From assembly GCA_031556065.1 (NCBI GenBank), contig JAVBTR010000029.1, positions 1 through 47,820 on the forward strand: 47,820 nt of DNA, in the 5' to 3' direction. Under the pieces are notes generated by a model, which saw only the letters and a program-made list of their open reading frames with translations, was not told where the DNA came from and did no database searches. Source of the stretch: JAVBTR01 sp031556065 (GTDB taxonomy: Bacteria > Bacillota > Clostridia > Christensenellales > Aristaeellaceae). Both the position numbers and the translations under genes were made by a program. Positions 32,146 through 39,574 of the stretch are shown here, in pieces; the first letter of the stretch is position 1, and every line of letters starts with the position of its first letter.

Positions 32146-33009
32146 TTATTCTTGTTCCAGGGCTTGCTTGTATTGGGGTATTTGCGCCGCTTCATCGGCG
32201 GGCAAATCGGGGTATTGGGGATCGATATTCTCCAATTCCCTCAGCACAATTTCCGATACCACATAACGGGTGTACCACTTCTTATCCGCCGGGACCACGT
32301 ACCAGGGCGCATGGTCTGTGGCGGTCTTGGAAATGGCATCCTCATAGGCCTTTTGGTAATCCTCCCAAAGGCCCCGCTCCTTCATATCCGAGGAGGAGAA
32401 CTTCCAATTCTTGTCCGGCTTTTCAAGCCTTTCTAAAAACCGCTTCTTTTGCTCTTCCTTGCTCACATGCAAGAAAACCTTTACCATCCTAAAGGCGTTT
32501 TCATACAAATATTCTTCAAAATGCCGAATCTGCCGGTAACGCTTTTCGAAAATATCGTCGCCCTTGAATTTGTCCGGCATATGGTAGGTTTTATGAATTC
32601 CCCGGACCTTTACTACCAGCACATCCTCGTAGTGGGACCTGTTGAATATGGCCATTTTCCCCCGGACAGGCAAGCAGGCTGCCACCCTGAACAGGTAATC
32701 GTGGCTTAACTCGGTGCTGTTGGGGGCTTTAAAAGAATACACGTCCACCCCTTGGGGGTTAATGGACGCCATCACATGCTTGATGGTGGAATCCTTGCCG
32801 GCCGCGTCCATGGCCTGTAAAACAATCACCAGGCCCTCCCGGCCATCGGCGTACAGCTTTTCTTGGAGCACAGCGATCTTCTCCAGGTTTTTAGCCGTTT
32901 TTTCGATGTACTTGTCTTTATCCCCCTTCACGTCCTTGTTGGGCGCGGTGGGGTAATCCTCCAAATGGATTCTTTCAACCTTGTCCACCCGAAAATCGGT
33001 CCATTTCAT
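32146..33009 (-). CDS. ppk2: Polyphosphate kinase 2 family nucleotide kinase
   Basis: A 287-aa P-loop kinase: Walker A LQAMDAAGKDSTIKHVM (65-80), the PPK2-specific segment INPQGVDVYSFKAPN, Walker B IFNRSHYEDVLV (121-132) and the lid region with KRYRQIRHFEEYL and FSSSDMKERGLWEDYQ. It phosphorylates nucleoside mono- or diphosphates using polyphosphate as donor in the cytosol; residues do not let me separate class I from class III. It is translationally coupled (ATGA) to the acetyltransferase gene upstream. A terminator hairpin follows. Confidence 0.93.
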   Translation of the reverse strand: MKWTDFRVDKVERIHLEDYPTAPNKDVKGDKDKYIEKTAKNLEKIAVLQEKLYADGREGLVIVLQAMDAAGKDSTIKHVMASINPQGVDVYSFKAPNSTELSHDYLFRVAACLPVRGKMAIFNRSHYEDVLVVKVRGIHKTYHMPDKFKGDDIFEKRYRQIRHFEEYLYENAFRMVKVFLHVSKEEQKKRFLERLEKPDKNWKFSSSDMKERGLWEDYQKAYEDAISKTATDHAPWYVVPADKKWYTRYVVSEIVLRELENIDPQYPDLPADEAAQIPQYKQALEQE

Positions 33010-33665
33010 CTGTCTTCTACTCCCCTTTGATGTTTATGCTCCGTGGCCACAATGGCGTATACGTCTACATCCACATAGCGGCCCTTGTTATAAATCCGTT
33101 GGCGCAACGTGCCTTCAAACTGCATGCCGCAGTGGCGCATCACCCTGCCGGAGGCGGGGTTTCTGGTATCGTGCTGGGCTTCCACCCGGTTTAGATGGAG
33201 GCGGTTAAAGGCGAAATCCAAAATAGCCTGGAGGGCCTGGGTCATCAGCCCATGGTTCCAATAGGCCCTAGAAAGGCTGTAGCCCACCTCCGCTGAACGG
33301 TTTTCCATGTTCACCCACATAAAGCCGATGGTGCCGATCACCTTGCCCGTTTCTTTTAAAACAATGCCGTAGCTGGTGGCTTCCCCGTTTCGGTACTGGC
33401 GCAAAATATAACGCAAATAAGCCCTGGTCTGGCTAAGGGATTCATGGGCGTCCCATAAAACATACCTGGCCACTTCCGGGTCTTTGGAATATTGGTACAC
33501 ATCCCCCGCATCCCGCATGGTCAAGGCCCGAAGCAAAAGCCGGGGGGTTTCCAGGGGGGGCAGGTGGGCAAACAAGGTTTCCGCCGAATCCTGCGTCTGC
33601 CAAGGGTCTTGCCTTAAGCCGCTTGGCTGGGATAGCAGGTTTAGAAACCGGTCTTTAACGGACAA
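33006..33665 (-). CDS. RimJ/RimL-type GNAT acetyltransferase
   Basis: A 219-aa GNAT protein: LETPRLLLRALTMRDAGDVY is the standard RimJ/RimL opening, followed by VIGTIGFMWVNMENRSAEVG, the acetyl-CoA region YSLSRAYWNHGLMTQALQAI and the C-terminal NRVEAQHDTRNPASGRVM. Substrates in this subfamily include ribosomal protein N-termini and small amines. The start is taken as TTG 33665, nine bases after GGGGAGG; longer open frames upstream would overlap a better-supported 57-aa gene in another frame. The 3' end overlaps PPK2 by four bases. Confidence 0.85.
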   Translation of the reverse strand: MSVKDRFLNLLSQPSGLRQDPWQTQDSAETLFAHLPPLETPRLLLRALTMRDAGDVYQYSKDPEVARYVLWDAHESLSQTRAYLRYILRQYRNGEATSYGIVLKETGKVIGTIGFMWVNMENRSAEVGYSLSRAYWNHGLMTQALQAILDFAFNRLHLNRVEAQHDTRNPASGRVMRHCGMQFEGTLRQRIYNKGRYVDVDVYAIVATEHKHQRGVEDR

Positions 33666-33828
33666 CGCCGATCGCCTCCCCAGAGTGGATGGCATGCTGG
33701 CTTGGGGGAGCGATGGTGCTGTTCTGGGCCTGTATGCCTGCGACCAGCGCCCATACGCCAAGGGCAAGCAAAAGAAACATGGCAATCATGAAAAGGCGAA
33801 ACCCCTTCTTGTTCTTATGGTTTTGCAT
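33655..33828 (-). CDS. 57-aa single-span membrane protein
   Basis: ATG 33828 follows GGAGGTGCCGAT at ideal spacing and encodes MQNHKNKKGFRLFMIAMFLL, a basic N-terminus then one hydrophobic helix (~11-32), and a short polar tail ending EAIGVVR before TAA at 33657-33655. Its end overlaps the TTG start of the GNAT gene by 11 bases and contains that gene's ribosome binding site, so translation is probably coupled. No family is recognised. It is easily missed because a longer frame covers it. Confidence 0.65.
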   Translation of the reverse strand: MQNHKNKKGFRLFMIAMFLLLALGVWALVAGIQAQNSTIAPPSQHAIHSGEAIGVVR

Positions 33829-33883
33829 ATCGGCACCTCCAAATTATTAATGTTGCTATGGATAAAAAGCTAAGATTACTACG

Positions 33884-34456
33884 TTATTTAGTTGGGGCGT
33901 GTATCAAAACCCCAGAAAGCGCGTCCTTGGCAAGCAGCAAGCCCATGACCGTCTTGCCATCACAGAGCTTTCCCTCCCGGATTAAAAGCAGCAATTCCTC
34001 CAAAGGAATAAACTCCGCGCTGATAAACTCGTCTTCATCTGTATGGCTTTGGTGCTGGGACAGTCCCCTTGCCATGTATATGCTGATCTTCTCAGTGCAA
34101 AAAGCGGGCGTGGTCTGGGTCTCCACCAGCTTTTGCCAGTGCTCCGCCCGCAGCCCCGTTTCTTCTTCCAGCTCCCGTTTTGCGCAAAGGAGGGGATCTT
34201 CATCCGCCGCATCCAGCTTCCCTGCCGGGATTTCCATGGTGATCCGGTTCACCGGGCAGCGAAATTGGCGTACCATGGCCACGCGGTTTTCTTCATCCAC
34301 CGCTACCACCGCCGCTGCCCCAATATGCAGCACCACATCCCGGGAAGCGGTCTCCCCATTGGGCAAACGCACTTGCCACTTTTCCACATCAATAATACCT
34401 CCCTGGTATTTTGATTCCTTCCCGATGACCGTTTCCATCAAGGCGTTTTGCTCCAT
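33884..34456 (-). CDS. Nudix hydrolase, ADP-ribose pyrophosphatase type
   Basis: A 190-aa protein with the Nudix box starting GKLDAADEDPLLCAKRELEE and closing ETGL, preceded by RVAMVRQFRCPVNRITMEIP as in NudF/ADP-ribose pyrophosphatases. It would hydrolyse ADP-ribose or related nucleoside diphosphate sugars. Start ATG 34456 (MEQNALME) is used; an ATG four codons earlier at 34468 abuts the AAAGG ribosome binding site. The C-terminal codons cover a GGGCGTGTATCA string resembling one end of the 162-bp element at 18728. Confidence 0.9.
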   Translation of the reverse strand: MEQNALMETVIGKESKYQGGIIDVEKWQVRLPNGETASRDVVLHIGAAAVVAVDEENRVAMVRQFRCPVNRITMEIPAGKLDAADEDPLLCAKRELEEETGLRAEHWQKLVETQTTPAFCTEKISIYMARGLSQHQSHTDEDEFISAEFIPLEELLLLIREGKLCDGKTVMGLLLAKDALSGVLIHAPTK

Positions 34457-34573
34457 TGCGGTATCCATCCTTTAAAGCGTTAGTATGGCAGGCTTCTTTA
34501 GCGCTAATTCGCCGCTATACCCTGCCAATCCTGCCATTTTATACGAAAAGTGGCAATTGTTTCATTACTTCCA

Positions 34574-34602
34574 TTGACACGGTAGTAATTTTGTAATACA
34601 AT
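34574..34602 (+). promoter_or_regulatory. Promoter of the 1483-aa surface protein gene
   Basis: TTGACA (34574-34579), 17-bp spacer, TACAAT (34597-34602). Then a ~30-base leader leads to AAGGAGG before ATG 34640. Confidence 0.8.
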
Positions 34603-34639
34603 TGAAACAACCTTACAACTCATTAAGGAGGTTATTCCT

Positions 34640-37600
34640 ATGACCCGAATTTCCGCTTACGGCATACCAAAGAGGTTCTGCAGCCTGTTGCTGGCTGCAC
34701 TGATGCTGCTTTCGCTGATGCCCTTTGGGACCCTTGCCCTTGGCGCTGAGAATATCTATACCATTGGCGTGTCTTCCAAAATAGGGGAGGAGGCGCCCAT
34801 GTCCTTCCCTGCCCTGCCTGTTCCGGGCACGGTGGATACCTATTGGGTGCAGCTAAGCCCGGAATATCTTAACGAAAGCTTATCCCTGGAGATCAGCAGC
34901 ACCCAGGGCTATACCTTTACCCCTGGAAACGGCGAGCTGCTCCAGGGGACGTACCTTAATGCCACCGATTTAACCCAGGGCAGCGTGCCCATCGGCGTCT
35001 ATTCAGGGGACGCGATGGTTGCCATGCTCAGCTTGTTTATTTCCACCGCCCCTGTGCCCACGCCCCCGGTGGTTGAGGAGGGCACCCTTTTCATCAATTA
35101 TATGGTGGATGGCCAGCTCAGCTATACCAGGGAAGAAAAGCGCGCCCCTGGCCCTTATACCGTCACCCCTGAAACCGACAATGTGAACGGCGTGCCCCTG
35201 GACCCGGATTACCCCTCCAGCGTTTTGATAGACCTTCAAGCAGGCGGCAGCGCTACGGTGGATTTCCACTATAAGACCCAGGCCCCCCAGGAAGGCACCC
35301 TTTTTATCAACTATATTGTGGACGGCCAGCTCAACTACACCAGGGAAGAAACCCGTGCCCCCGGCCCCCACACCATTACCCCCGAAACCGACAATGTGAA
35401 CGGCGTGCCCCTGGACCCGGATTATCCTGCCAGCGTTTCGGTAGAACTTGCGCCAGGCGGCAGCGCTACGGTGGATTTCCACTATAAGACGCTGGCCCCC
35501 CAGGAGGGCACCCTTGAGATTAACTATTATCTGGACGGCCAGTTCAGCTACAACAGGCAAGAAACCCGTGCCCCCGGCAGCTACACCATTATCCCTGAAG
35601 GCATTCAAGGTGCTCAGTTGGACCCGGATTATCCCGCCAACGGGGATATCGAGGTAAAAGCTGGCGAAACCGCTACGTTGAATTTCTATTATAAGTCCGT
35701 TCCCCAGGACGGCACCGTTGTGATCAACTATTATATAGATGGTCAGTTCAGCTATGCCAGGGAAGAAACCCGTGCCCCCGGCCCCCACACCATTACCCCT
35801 GAAAGCATCCAGGGCGCCCAGCTGGACCCGGACTATCCCGCCAGCGCGGATATACAGGTCCAGGCCGGCGAAACGGTTTATGTGGAATTCTACTTCAAAA
35901 CGGTTCTTAGGGAAGAAACCATTACCATTTTGCACAAGGCTGAGGACGAAAACAGCACTCTCCTTGGAAGCGATGCCACAACGGCCATCGAGGGCAAGGG
36001 CGCTATTGCTTATGCCAGCGAGTTTGAAGGCCATACCTTAAAGGGCGAGCCTGCCATTGAAATTACCTTTCCTCAAGGCGGGGAAGTAAGCACCCGGGAG
36101 GTGACCTTCTGGTATACCCCCAACACCCAGGTCCCCGATCCCGCTGAAGAAACGATCAGCGGCACGGTCACGGTGAAATACGTCCTGCGGGACAGCGGCG
36201 AGGTTTTCGATCAGGAGACCCGCACCGTTATTCAAGGCAATGTGGACGACGCTGTGATTACCCCCCATACCACCAAGGCCGGAGATTACACCATTGATGG
36301 CAAGGACAGCTATGAAGTCACCGTGGATAACAACGGCGTGGCTTCCCCTGCTGAGGTTGTTTTCTATTATGCGATTCCAAAGCCCATCGACGAGCCTTCC
36401 GATGAACCTTCCGACGAACCCACTGGCGATCCTACCGGCGAACCCTCCGGGGAGCCGGACCCGGTTGTAACCATCGATGCCAAGGTGACCGTTACCTATA
36501 CAGACAAGAGCGGCAACCAGGTGGCTTCCCCCCAGACTGTAACCCTTAACCAAGCGGGGGAACAGGCCATCTCTCCCAACCCTGCTGATCTGAAAGCAGG
36601 CTACAAGCTGGAGGATTTTGAATCCAAGTCTGTTACCGTGGCGGAAAACGGCACCGTCGCCCCCAGCACCATTAACTTCACCTATACGCCCGGGGGCGCG
36701 GAAGTGACCGTTTACCACCGCAGCGAAACCGATACGGAATTGATCGATGCCTACAAGGTAACCTGCGCCGTAGGCAAGAGCACGGACATTACCGCCCAGG
36801 CGGTTGCCGGCTATGCGCTGGAATTGGACAGCCCCGAGAAGGTGACCATTTCGGTGGATGCAAACGGCGTTCCTTCCCAAACGGAAGTGTATTTTAACTT
36901 TGTGAAAATTCCCGATGATACCCCTGTGGAAGACGGCAACGTGATTAACCGCTATGGCACCACTGTGAAAACCGGCGTGCGCATCCGTTCTACCCCCTCC
37001 ACCAGCGGCCGGGAGCTGGATAAGATCGCCAATACAGGCACCAACGTGTTTATGTATATCACCGAACCCAACGCCCAGGGCGAAAAGTGGACCAAGGTGT
37101 GGTACAACGGCACGGAAGGCTATATTTTAACCGAGCTGCTGAGCATGATGACCCAGTTCGATTCCGACAGGGCCTATGCCCAGGCCAAGAACCAGCCGCC
37201 CTTAATGGATGTGCCTACACCCAGCGAAACACCCAGCGAAACGCCCAGCGAGACGCCCACCGAAACCACTACGCCCTCTGAAGAGCCCTCCAAGGCCCCT
37301 TACACGGGCTATGCCCTTACAAACAAGAAAACCGCCCTGCGTTCGGAAACCACCAGCACAGATGCTTCCATTATTGTAACCTTGGAAGACAAAACCCTGG
37401 TCAAGTGCGCTTACCAGACCACGGCCAATGGGGTGTCCTGGTCCAACGTGGCCACCCTGGACGGCGTTCCCGGCTTTGTGCTGGAGGCGGATTTAACGCA
37501 GATCAACGAACAGGAAGCCAAGTTCTACCTGGATCTTTACGAAAAAGCCAAGGTAACGCCTACCCCTGTGGTTACCGCCAGCCCCACCCCCGCGCCCACA

Positions 37601-39091
37601 GCCACCCCCCAGATGATCTGCGGCTACGCCATTACCATCGGGGATAACGTGCCCTTCCGGGCGGCGCCCTCTATCGCCGGATACCTGCACAAGAACCTGT
37701 CCCAGAACGTTTATGTGTATGTATACCAGCAAGAGTATGTGGATGGCACCATGTGGCACGTGGTTGCCTATGGGGACCAGGATGGCTATATCCGCGGCGA
37801 CCAGCTGCGCATGCTTAACGCGGCGGAAACCAAATCTTACCTGGATTCCCTGACCACCGTCCCCCCATCGCCCACTTACAGCGCCGTGCCTGTGGATATG
37901 AACAGCGCTTCCACCTACGGCTATGTAACCAAGGATGCCGTGAACTTCCGTTCCGGCGCTTCCACCTCCGATAAGACCATTAAAACCGTTAACAAGTACA
38001 CCTTCGCCCAGATTCTTGGTACAGAGGTCACCAATGGCACCACCTGGTACAAGGTCTCCATCGGCGGCACCCAGGGCTATATCCGCAACGATTGCTTCCA
38101 TGTGCTCACCTTGAACGAGCTGGAGGATTTCTTAAAGAGCCCCAACTATAACACCAACAATTCCGGCACCTCTTCCACCTCCGGCACTTCTTCCTCCGGT
38201 TCTTCCGGCTCCTCCGGCTCCCTGGTCTCCCAGGAGGATGTGAACATTGGCGAATGGAAGAACCCCAACGCGGGCGTTACCTCTTCCTACGAGCCCTTCG
38301 ATCCCTTCGCCACCCCCGCCCCCATTGAAGGCGGCGACGAAGCGGCTGCCAGCCCGGAGGCCAGCTTGACCCCCACCCTGGAGCCTATCGGCACGCCGGA
38401 GCCCTTGGATTTTGAAACCACGGAAACCCAGTCCTCTAACGCCCTTGGCGTGATCGGCACCATTCTGGGTCTGGCTGTGGTAGGTGGCGGCGGCGCTTAC
38501 GCCTACAGCATCTACCGCTCCAACCAGAAAAAGGCCGCAGCCCGGGCTGCCCAGCGCCGTTCCCAGGCCCAGGCCCAGCGGCAAACCACCCCTGGTGGCA
38601 GGCCTTATGCCCGCCCGGCACAGCCCGGACAACAAGCACCCACTGGCCAACAGGCCCAGCCTGGTTCCACCGCAGCCACAGCGGCTAAAGCCCAGCAGCC
38701 CACAGCCACCGGCGCCGCCGGAGCAGGGGTGGCTGGCGCGGCAGGCACCATGGCTGCCCGCAATGCCCAGCAAAACACCCAGCCCCCCCAAGGTGCAAAG
38801 GATGCCTATCGCAGGCCCAATGCCCCTGAGCAAACAGGACAGTCTGCTTCCGGCGCCAGCCCCTATGCCCAGCGGCCCACACAGACAGGCGCCCCCGGCG
38901 AGCAGCAAAAGCCTGCCCAGCCAGCCGCGCCCCAATCCAGCGGCGCCACCCAGCAGCGTAATCCTTATGCGCCTCCGGTACAGCGGCCCGCACAGCCCCA
39001 CAACGATGTGGATTTCCCGCAAACCAATGCCACCAAGCCTACGACCCAGCGGAATCCAAGAAGCACACGTGTTCCAAGAGATGAGGAATAG
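34640..39091 (+). CDS. Giant surface protein: MucBP-like repeats, SH3 domains, TM, disordered tail
   Basis: 1483 aa. Signal peptide ~1-36. Four tandem ~66-71-residue repeats (about 147-422) share INYxxDGQxxYxREExRAPG and LDPDYPAS. Four more MucBP-like beta modules (~425-755) are split by an acidic linker of DEPS/GEPT units. Four SH3-like domains (~765-840, 890-955, 990-1060, 1090-1155), each with a VRIRSTPS or VNFRSGAS type strand and a GYI motif, are separated by Pro/Ser/Thr linkers. A Ser/Gly linker precedes a transmembrane helix (~1268-1290, VIGTILGLAVVGGGGAYAY), then a basic stop and ~190 residues rich in Ala, Gln and Pro. No LPXTG motif: it is anchored by the helix with the tail inside. 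Likely adhesion or envelope scaffold (inferred). Confidence 0.88.
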   Translation: MTRISAYGIPKRFCSLLLAALMLLSLMPFGTLALGAENIYTIGVSSKIGEEAPMSFPALPVPGTVDTYWVQLSPEYLNESLSLEISSTQGYTFTPGNGELLQGTYLNATDLTQGSVPIGVYSGDAMVAMLSLFISTAPVPTPPVVEEGTLFINYMVDGQLSYTREEKRAPGPYTVTPETDNVNGVPLDPDYPSSVLIDLQAGGSATVDFHYKTQAPQEGTLFINYIVDGQLNYTREETRAPGPHTITPETDNVNGVPLDPDYPASVSVELAPGGSATVDFHYKTLAPQEGTLEINYYLDGQFSYNRQETRAPGSYTIIPEGIQGAQLDPDYPANGDIEVKAGETATLNFYYKSVPQDGTVVINYYIDGQFSYAREETRAPGPHTITPESIQGAQLDPDYPASADIQVQAGETVYVEFYFKTVLREETITILHKAEDENSTLLGSDATTAIEGKGAIAYASEFEGHTLKGEPAIEITFPQGGEVSTREVTFWYTPNTQVPDPAEETISGTVTVKYVLRDSGEVFDQETRTVIQGNVDDAVITPHTTKAGDYTIDGKDSYEVTVDNNGVASPAEVVFYYAIPKPIDEPSDEPSDEPTGDPTGEPSGEPDPVVTIDAKVTVTYTDKSGNQVASPQTVTLNQAGEQAISPNPADLKAGYKLEDFESKSVTVAENGTVAPSTINFTYTPGGAEVTVYHRSETDTELIDAYKVTCAVGKSTDITAQAVAGYALELDSPEKVTISVDANGVPSQTEVYFNFVKIPDDTPVEDGNVINRYGTTVKTGVRIRSTPSTSGRELDKIANTGTNVFMYITEPNAQGEKWTKVWYNGTEGYILTELLSMMTQFDSDRAYAQAKNQPPLMDVPTPSETPSETPSETPTETTTPSEEPSKAPYTGYALTNKKTALRSETTSTDASIIVTLEDKTLVKCAYQTTANGVSWSNVATLDGVPGFVLEADLTQINEQEAKFYLDLYEKAKVTPTPVVTASPTPAPTATPQMICGYAITIGDNVPFRAAPSIAGYLHKNLSQNVYVYVYQQEYVDGTMWHVVAYGDQDGYIRGDQLRMLNAAETKSYLDSLTTVPPSPTYSAVPVDMNSASTYGYVTKDAVNFRSGASTSDKTIKTVNKYTFAQILGTEVTNGTTWYKVSIGGTQGYIRNDCFHVLTLNELEDFLKSPNYNTNNSGTSSTSGTSSSGSSGSSGSLVSQEDVNIGEWKNPNAGVTSSYEPFDPFATPAPIEGGDEAAASPEASLTPTLEPIGTPEPLDFETTETQSSNALGVIGTILGLAVVGGGGAYAYSIYRSNQKKAAARAAQRRSQAQAQRQTTPGGRPYARPAQPGQQAPTGQQAQPGSTAATAAKAQQPTATGAAGAGVAGAAGTMAARNAQQNTQPPQGAKDAYRRPNAPEQTGQSASGASPYAQRPTQTGAPGEQQKPAQPAAPQSSGATQQRNPYAPPVQRPAQPHNDVDFPQTNATKPTTQRNPRSTRVPRDEE

Positions 39092-39099
39092 CGTTCCTC

Positions 39100-39344
39100 A
39101 AGCGTCGACTGTGTCGCACGAGGTTTTTCCCTTCGTCACTGTAAAGCCTGCGGCTTTACGGGCGGGGCCATCGGCCCATTAAGGCCCTGAAAGGGCTTCG
39201 GGCAAGGTAGGAATCCTCTGGATTCCCCGAAATTCGCCGCACAGGGGCTTCGCCCCGTTTAATGCCCCGAATGGGGCCGCCGATTTCGGAATGCATTTTG
39301 GAGGGTCGCTACCCTCCAAGCCTCCCGGGGTTTGTTGATGGTCT
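39100..39344. repeat. Multi-hairpin structured intergenic repeat, copy 2
   Basis: Homologous to 24160-24371. It contains GTAAAGCCTGCGGCTTTAC, GGCCCTGAAAGGGC, GAATCCTCTGGATTC, GGGGCTTCGCCCC and GGAGGGTCGCTACCCTCC hairpins, with the same conserved blocks between them and the same end CCTCCCGGGGTTTGTTGATG then GTCTGAA. It lies between the convergent surface-protein and pheT genes. With the terminators on its right it fills the whole 39092-39574 gap. Confidence 0.7.
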
Positions 39345-39386
39345 GAAGACGGACAGGAGTTCTAGCCTGTCCGTCTTCTTCTTTTT
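39345..39386 (+). terminator. Intrinsic terminator of the surface protein gene
   Basis: GAAGACGGACAGG (39345-39357) pairs with CCTGTCCGTCTTC (39366-39378), 13 bp, followed by TTCTTTTTT. Confidence 0.8.
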
Positions 39387-39477
39387 TCTTTTTTGCTTCA
39401 TGGGCTGCAGGCCCCTTTTTCAAGGCGGCACATGAAAAGTATGACAGCATGGAAAAGCTTCTGGCAACGCAATAGAC

Positions 39478-39556
39478 TGTAAACCCATACAGGTTTTTCT
39501 TTTGGGAAGAGCGGGAGAAACCCTTTTCGTTTTGCAAAACGAAAAGGGTTTCTTCC
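39478..39556 (-). repeat. Hairpin-plus-tail repeat and terminator of pheT
   Basis: GAAACCCTTTTCGTTTT (39517-39533) pairs perfectly with 39536-39552, extended by four outer pairs. On the minus strand the tail CCGCTCTTCCCAAAAGAAAA then ACCTGTATGGGTTT follows, as in the other family members. It is placed 18 bases past the pheT stop. Confidence 0.8.
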
Positions 39557-39574
39557 ATAAAATTTACAGTTCTC

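Noticed and set aside
33893..33912. GGGCGTGTATCA in the Nudix 3' end resembling one end of the 162-bp element.
   Set aside because: Only one end is present, with no partner inverted repeat nearby, and it lies within coding sequence; a chance match or an old remnant cannot be told apart.
35003..36034. A long minus-strand frame across the tandem repeats, and the possibility that the repeats are a CRISPR array.
   Set aside because: The repeats are ~200-bp units in frame with the surface protein and encode 66-71-residue modules; there are no short identical repeats with unique spacers. The minus-strand frame is a shadow.
38132..39022. A Gly/Leu-rich 296-codon minus-strand frame.
   Set aside because: Shadow of the Ala/Gln/Pro-rich tail of the surface protein; extreme composition explains the lack of stops.
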